From Thiotrichales bacterium (GTDB taxonomy: Bacteria; Pseudomonadota; Gammaproteobacteria; Thiomicrospirales; Thiomicrospiraceae): 7,341 nt of DNA. Below the pieces are notes generated by a model. That model did not search any database. It was not told the origin of the DNA and was given only the letters and a program-made list of their open reading frames with translations. The DNA lies in NCBI GenBank assembly GCA_014763835.1, contig JACXUQ010000060.1, positions 1 through 7,341 of the forward strand. The letters are read 5' to 3'. Positions within the stretch are counted from its first letter, which is position 1; the number at the start of each line of letters is the position of its first letter. This document shows positions 6,227 to 7,341 of this stretch, piece after piece. The translations under genes and the position numbers were made by a program.

Positions 6227-7186
6227 GTGATTTCGTTGTTGCAGACATTTTCCATTTTACTGCCTGTCTTTGCCTTGATTGCCGCCGGTTTTATGAGTCG
6301 AAAAGCCGGGGTTCTGGGGCCGCATGCTGCATCCGAACTGAGCCGTTTTGTGATCTGGCTGGCGCTCCCGGCACTGTTGTTTGACATTATGGCGCACACG
6401 CCTTGGCAGACCTTTTGGCATACCGAGTTTATCAGTGTCTACCTCTTGGGCACGCTGGGTATTTTCTTTGGGATTCTGGCGTGGCGGCGCAGGCAGGGGG
6501 CGCCTTTGGCTTGTGCCAGTGTGGACGGTGTAGCGGGTGCGTATTCCAATACCGGTTATGTCGGTTTTCCTTTGCTGTTTTTGGTGTTTGGCGAATCCAG
6601 CCTACTGCCGACCACCATCGCCAGCCTTATCGTCGTCTGTATTCTATTTGCGTTGGCGGTGGTTTTGATTGAAAGCGATTTGCATGCGCAGAAAGCCTGG
6701 CCGCTGCGCATCGCTCACGCCCTTGTTTCGGTGCTGAAAAATCCGCTGGTAATGGCGCCGCTTGCCGGGCTATGGTTCTCGTTAAGCGGTTGGAATTTGC
6801 CGAACGGCGTGGAAACCTTTTTGGATTTATTAGGCGCGGCGGCCAGCCCGGCGGCGTTAATCAGTTTGGGATTGTTTCTGGCGGATGCGCTTCAAAAAAG
6901 TCAACAGGCCGGGGTGGGGGCACGCCGTACGGCTTGGCAGTTGACGGCGTTGAAGCTGATCGGCCAACCGTTGCTGGTCGCCTGGCTGGCGTTATGGGTA
7001 TTTGAGATGGAGCGGGAGTGGGCCATGATGGCGATTCTGCTGGCTGCGTTGCCCACCGGCACCGGCCCGTATATGCTGGCGGAATTCTATCAGCGCGATG
7101 CCGTCATTACCGCACAAACCATTTTGTTTTCTACGGTGTTGTCGTTGTTTAGCCTGACGCTGATTCTGCAGGTTATGAATAGATAA
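6227..7186 (+). CDS. AEC-family transporter (auxin efflux carrier-like permease)
   Basis: This is an inner-membrane carrier of the AEC/bile-acid-transporter fold, a family that moves small organic anions such as malate or malonate; the substrate here cannot be read from sequence. The 319 residues are of usual length, with about ten hydrophobic segments in two bundles. Family landmarks are ILLPVFALIAAGF (10-22), SNTGYVGFPL (107-116) at the crossover, KNPLVMAPLAGL (171-182), SPAALISLGLFL (207-218), KLIGQPLLVAWL (243-254) and ALPTGTGPYMLAEFY (274-288). The start is uncertain. GTG at 6227 has no good ribosome site, whereas GGGTGA (6225-6230) could serve TTG codons at 6236 or 6239, shortening the protein by three or four residues. 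An in-frame TAG at 6212-6214 rules out an earlier start. A nitroreductase gene follows 30 nt downstream, probably on the same transcript. Confidence 0.92.
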   Translation: MISLLQTFSILLPVFALIAAGFMSRKAGVLGPHAASELSRFVIWLALPALLFDIMAHTPWQTFWHTEFISVYLLGTLGIFFGILAWRRRQGAPLACASVDGVAGAYSNTGYVGFPLLFLVFGESSLLPTTIASLIVVCILFALAVVLIESDLHAQKAWPLRIAHALVSVLKNPLVMAPLAGLWFSLSGWNLPNGVETFLDLLGAAASPAALISLGLFLADALQKSQQAGVGARRTAWQLTALKLIGQPLLVAWLALWVFEMEREWAMMAILLAALPTGTGPYMLAEFYQRDAVITAQTILFSTVLSLFSLTLILQVMNR

Positions 7187-7203
7187 CCTTTGAGTTTTGA
7201 GAT

Positions 7204-7209
7204 AAGGAG
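7204..7209 (+). promoter_or_regulatory. Ribosome binding site of the nitroreductase gene
   Basis: AAGGAG lies 7 nt before the ATG at 7217, an optimal arrangement that fixes this start. No terminator or promoter is visible in the 30 nt after the transporter stop. Confidence 0.85.
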
Positions 7210-7216
7210 TGATTGG

Positions 7217-7341
7217 ATGAATCTCACTGATATTGCCAAAAGCCGTTATGCCACCAAGAAGTTTGATGTCGGCAAACGCATTCCAGACGAAACATTTGAG
7301 CAGATCAAGGCGTTGTTGCGTCTAAGTCCGTCGAGTGTGAA
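7217..7341 (+). CDS. NfsB-like NAD(P)H nitroreductase (5' part only)
   Basis: The first 41 codons of a flavin nitroreductase are present; the rest lies beyond the window. The visible protein begins MNLTDIAKSRYATKKFD and reaches LLRLSPSSVN. This aligns by eye with the N-terminus of E. coli NfsB (KRHSTKAFD ... LLQYSPSSTN), including the FMN-phosphate-binding R-x-(S/A)-T-K stretch (R10 and K14 here) and the conserved SPSS turn. Members are FMN-containing homodimers in the cytoplasm that reduce nitroaromatics, quinones or pteridines with NAD(P)H. The physiological substrate is unknown. It probably shares a transcript with the AEC transporter. Whether the full catalytic domain is intact cannot be judged here, so a symbol is withheld. 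Confidence 0.85.
   Translation, partial: MNLTDIAKSRYATKKFDVGKRIPDETFEQIKALLRLSPSSV

Noticed and set aside
6058..6384. A 108-codon plus-strand frame across the terminator and the transporter start
   Set aside because: It runs through a perfect terminator hairpin and out of frame into a well-supported AEC transporter gene.

Overview
The window looks chromosomal and comes from a proteobacterium, most likely a gammaproteobacterium. The reasons are an aceF-lpdA pyruvate dehydrogenase cluster whose E3 subunit carries its own N-terminal lipoyl domain, an E2 catalytic end very close in sequence to the enterobacterial one, and a 7TM-DISM diguanylate cyclase. A sulfur-oxidiser of the Thiomicrospira/Hydrogenovibrio kind would fit, but that is a guess. 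All seven genes are on the plus strand. There are no RNA genes, CRISPR arrays, insertion sequences or recognisable integrases.

Layout. (1) Positions 1-2254: the 3' end of aceF (E2), then complete lpdA (E3) 18 nt downstream, closed by a strong terminator. (2) Positions 2255-3142: one AT-richer gene for an all-alpha dimeric dUTPase. It is followed by a degenerate second copy of the end of lpdA plus its terminator, so the gene is bracketed by imperfect direct repeats. (3) Positions 3143-6155: a promoter-sized gap, then a membrane-bound diguanylate cyclase translationally coupled to a polytopic membrane protein of unknown function, closed by a 13-bp-stem terminator. (4) Positions 6156-7341: a candidate promoter, an AEC-family transporter, and 30 nt downstream the start of an NfsB-like nitroreductase that runs off the window.

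How the genes work together. AceF and LpdA are successive subunits of the pyruvate dehydrogenase complex: E2 carries acetyl groups on lipoyl arms and E3 re-oxidises those arms to make NADH. The dUTPase cleans the nucleotide pool and looks like an independent, possibly acquired, cassette. The cyclase would turn a periplasmic signal into c-di-GMP. The coupled membrane protein, whose two halves appear to be an internal duplication, is the least understood gene here and the best candidate for something undescribed. The transporter and nitroreductase are probably co-transcribed, but sequence alone does not show a shared substrate.
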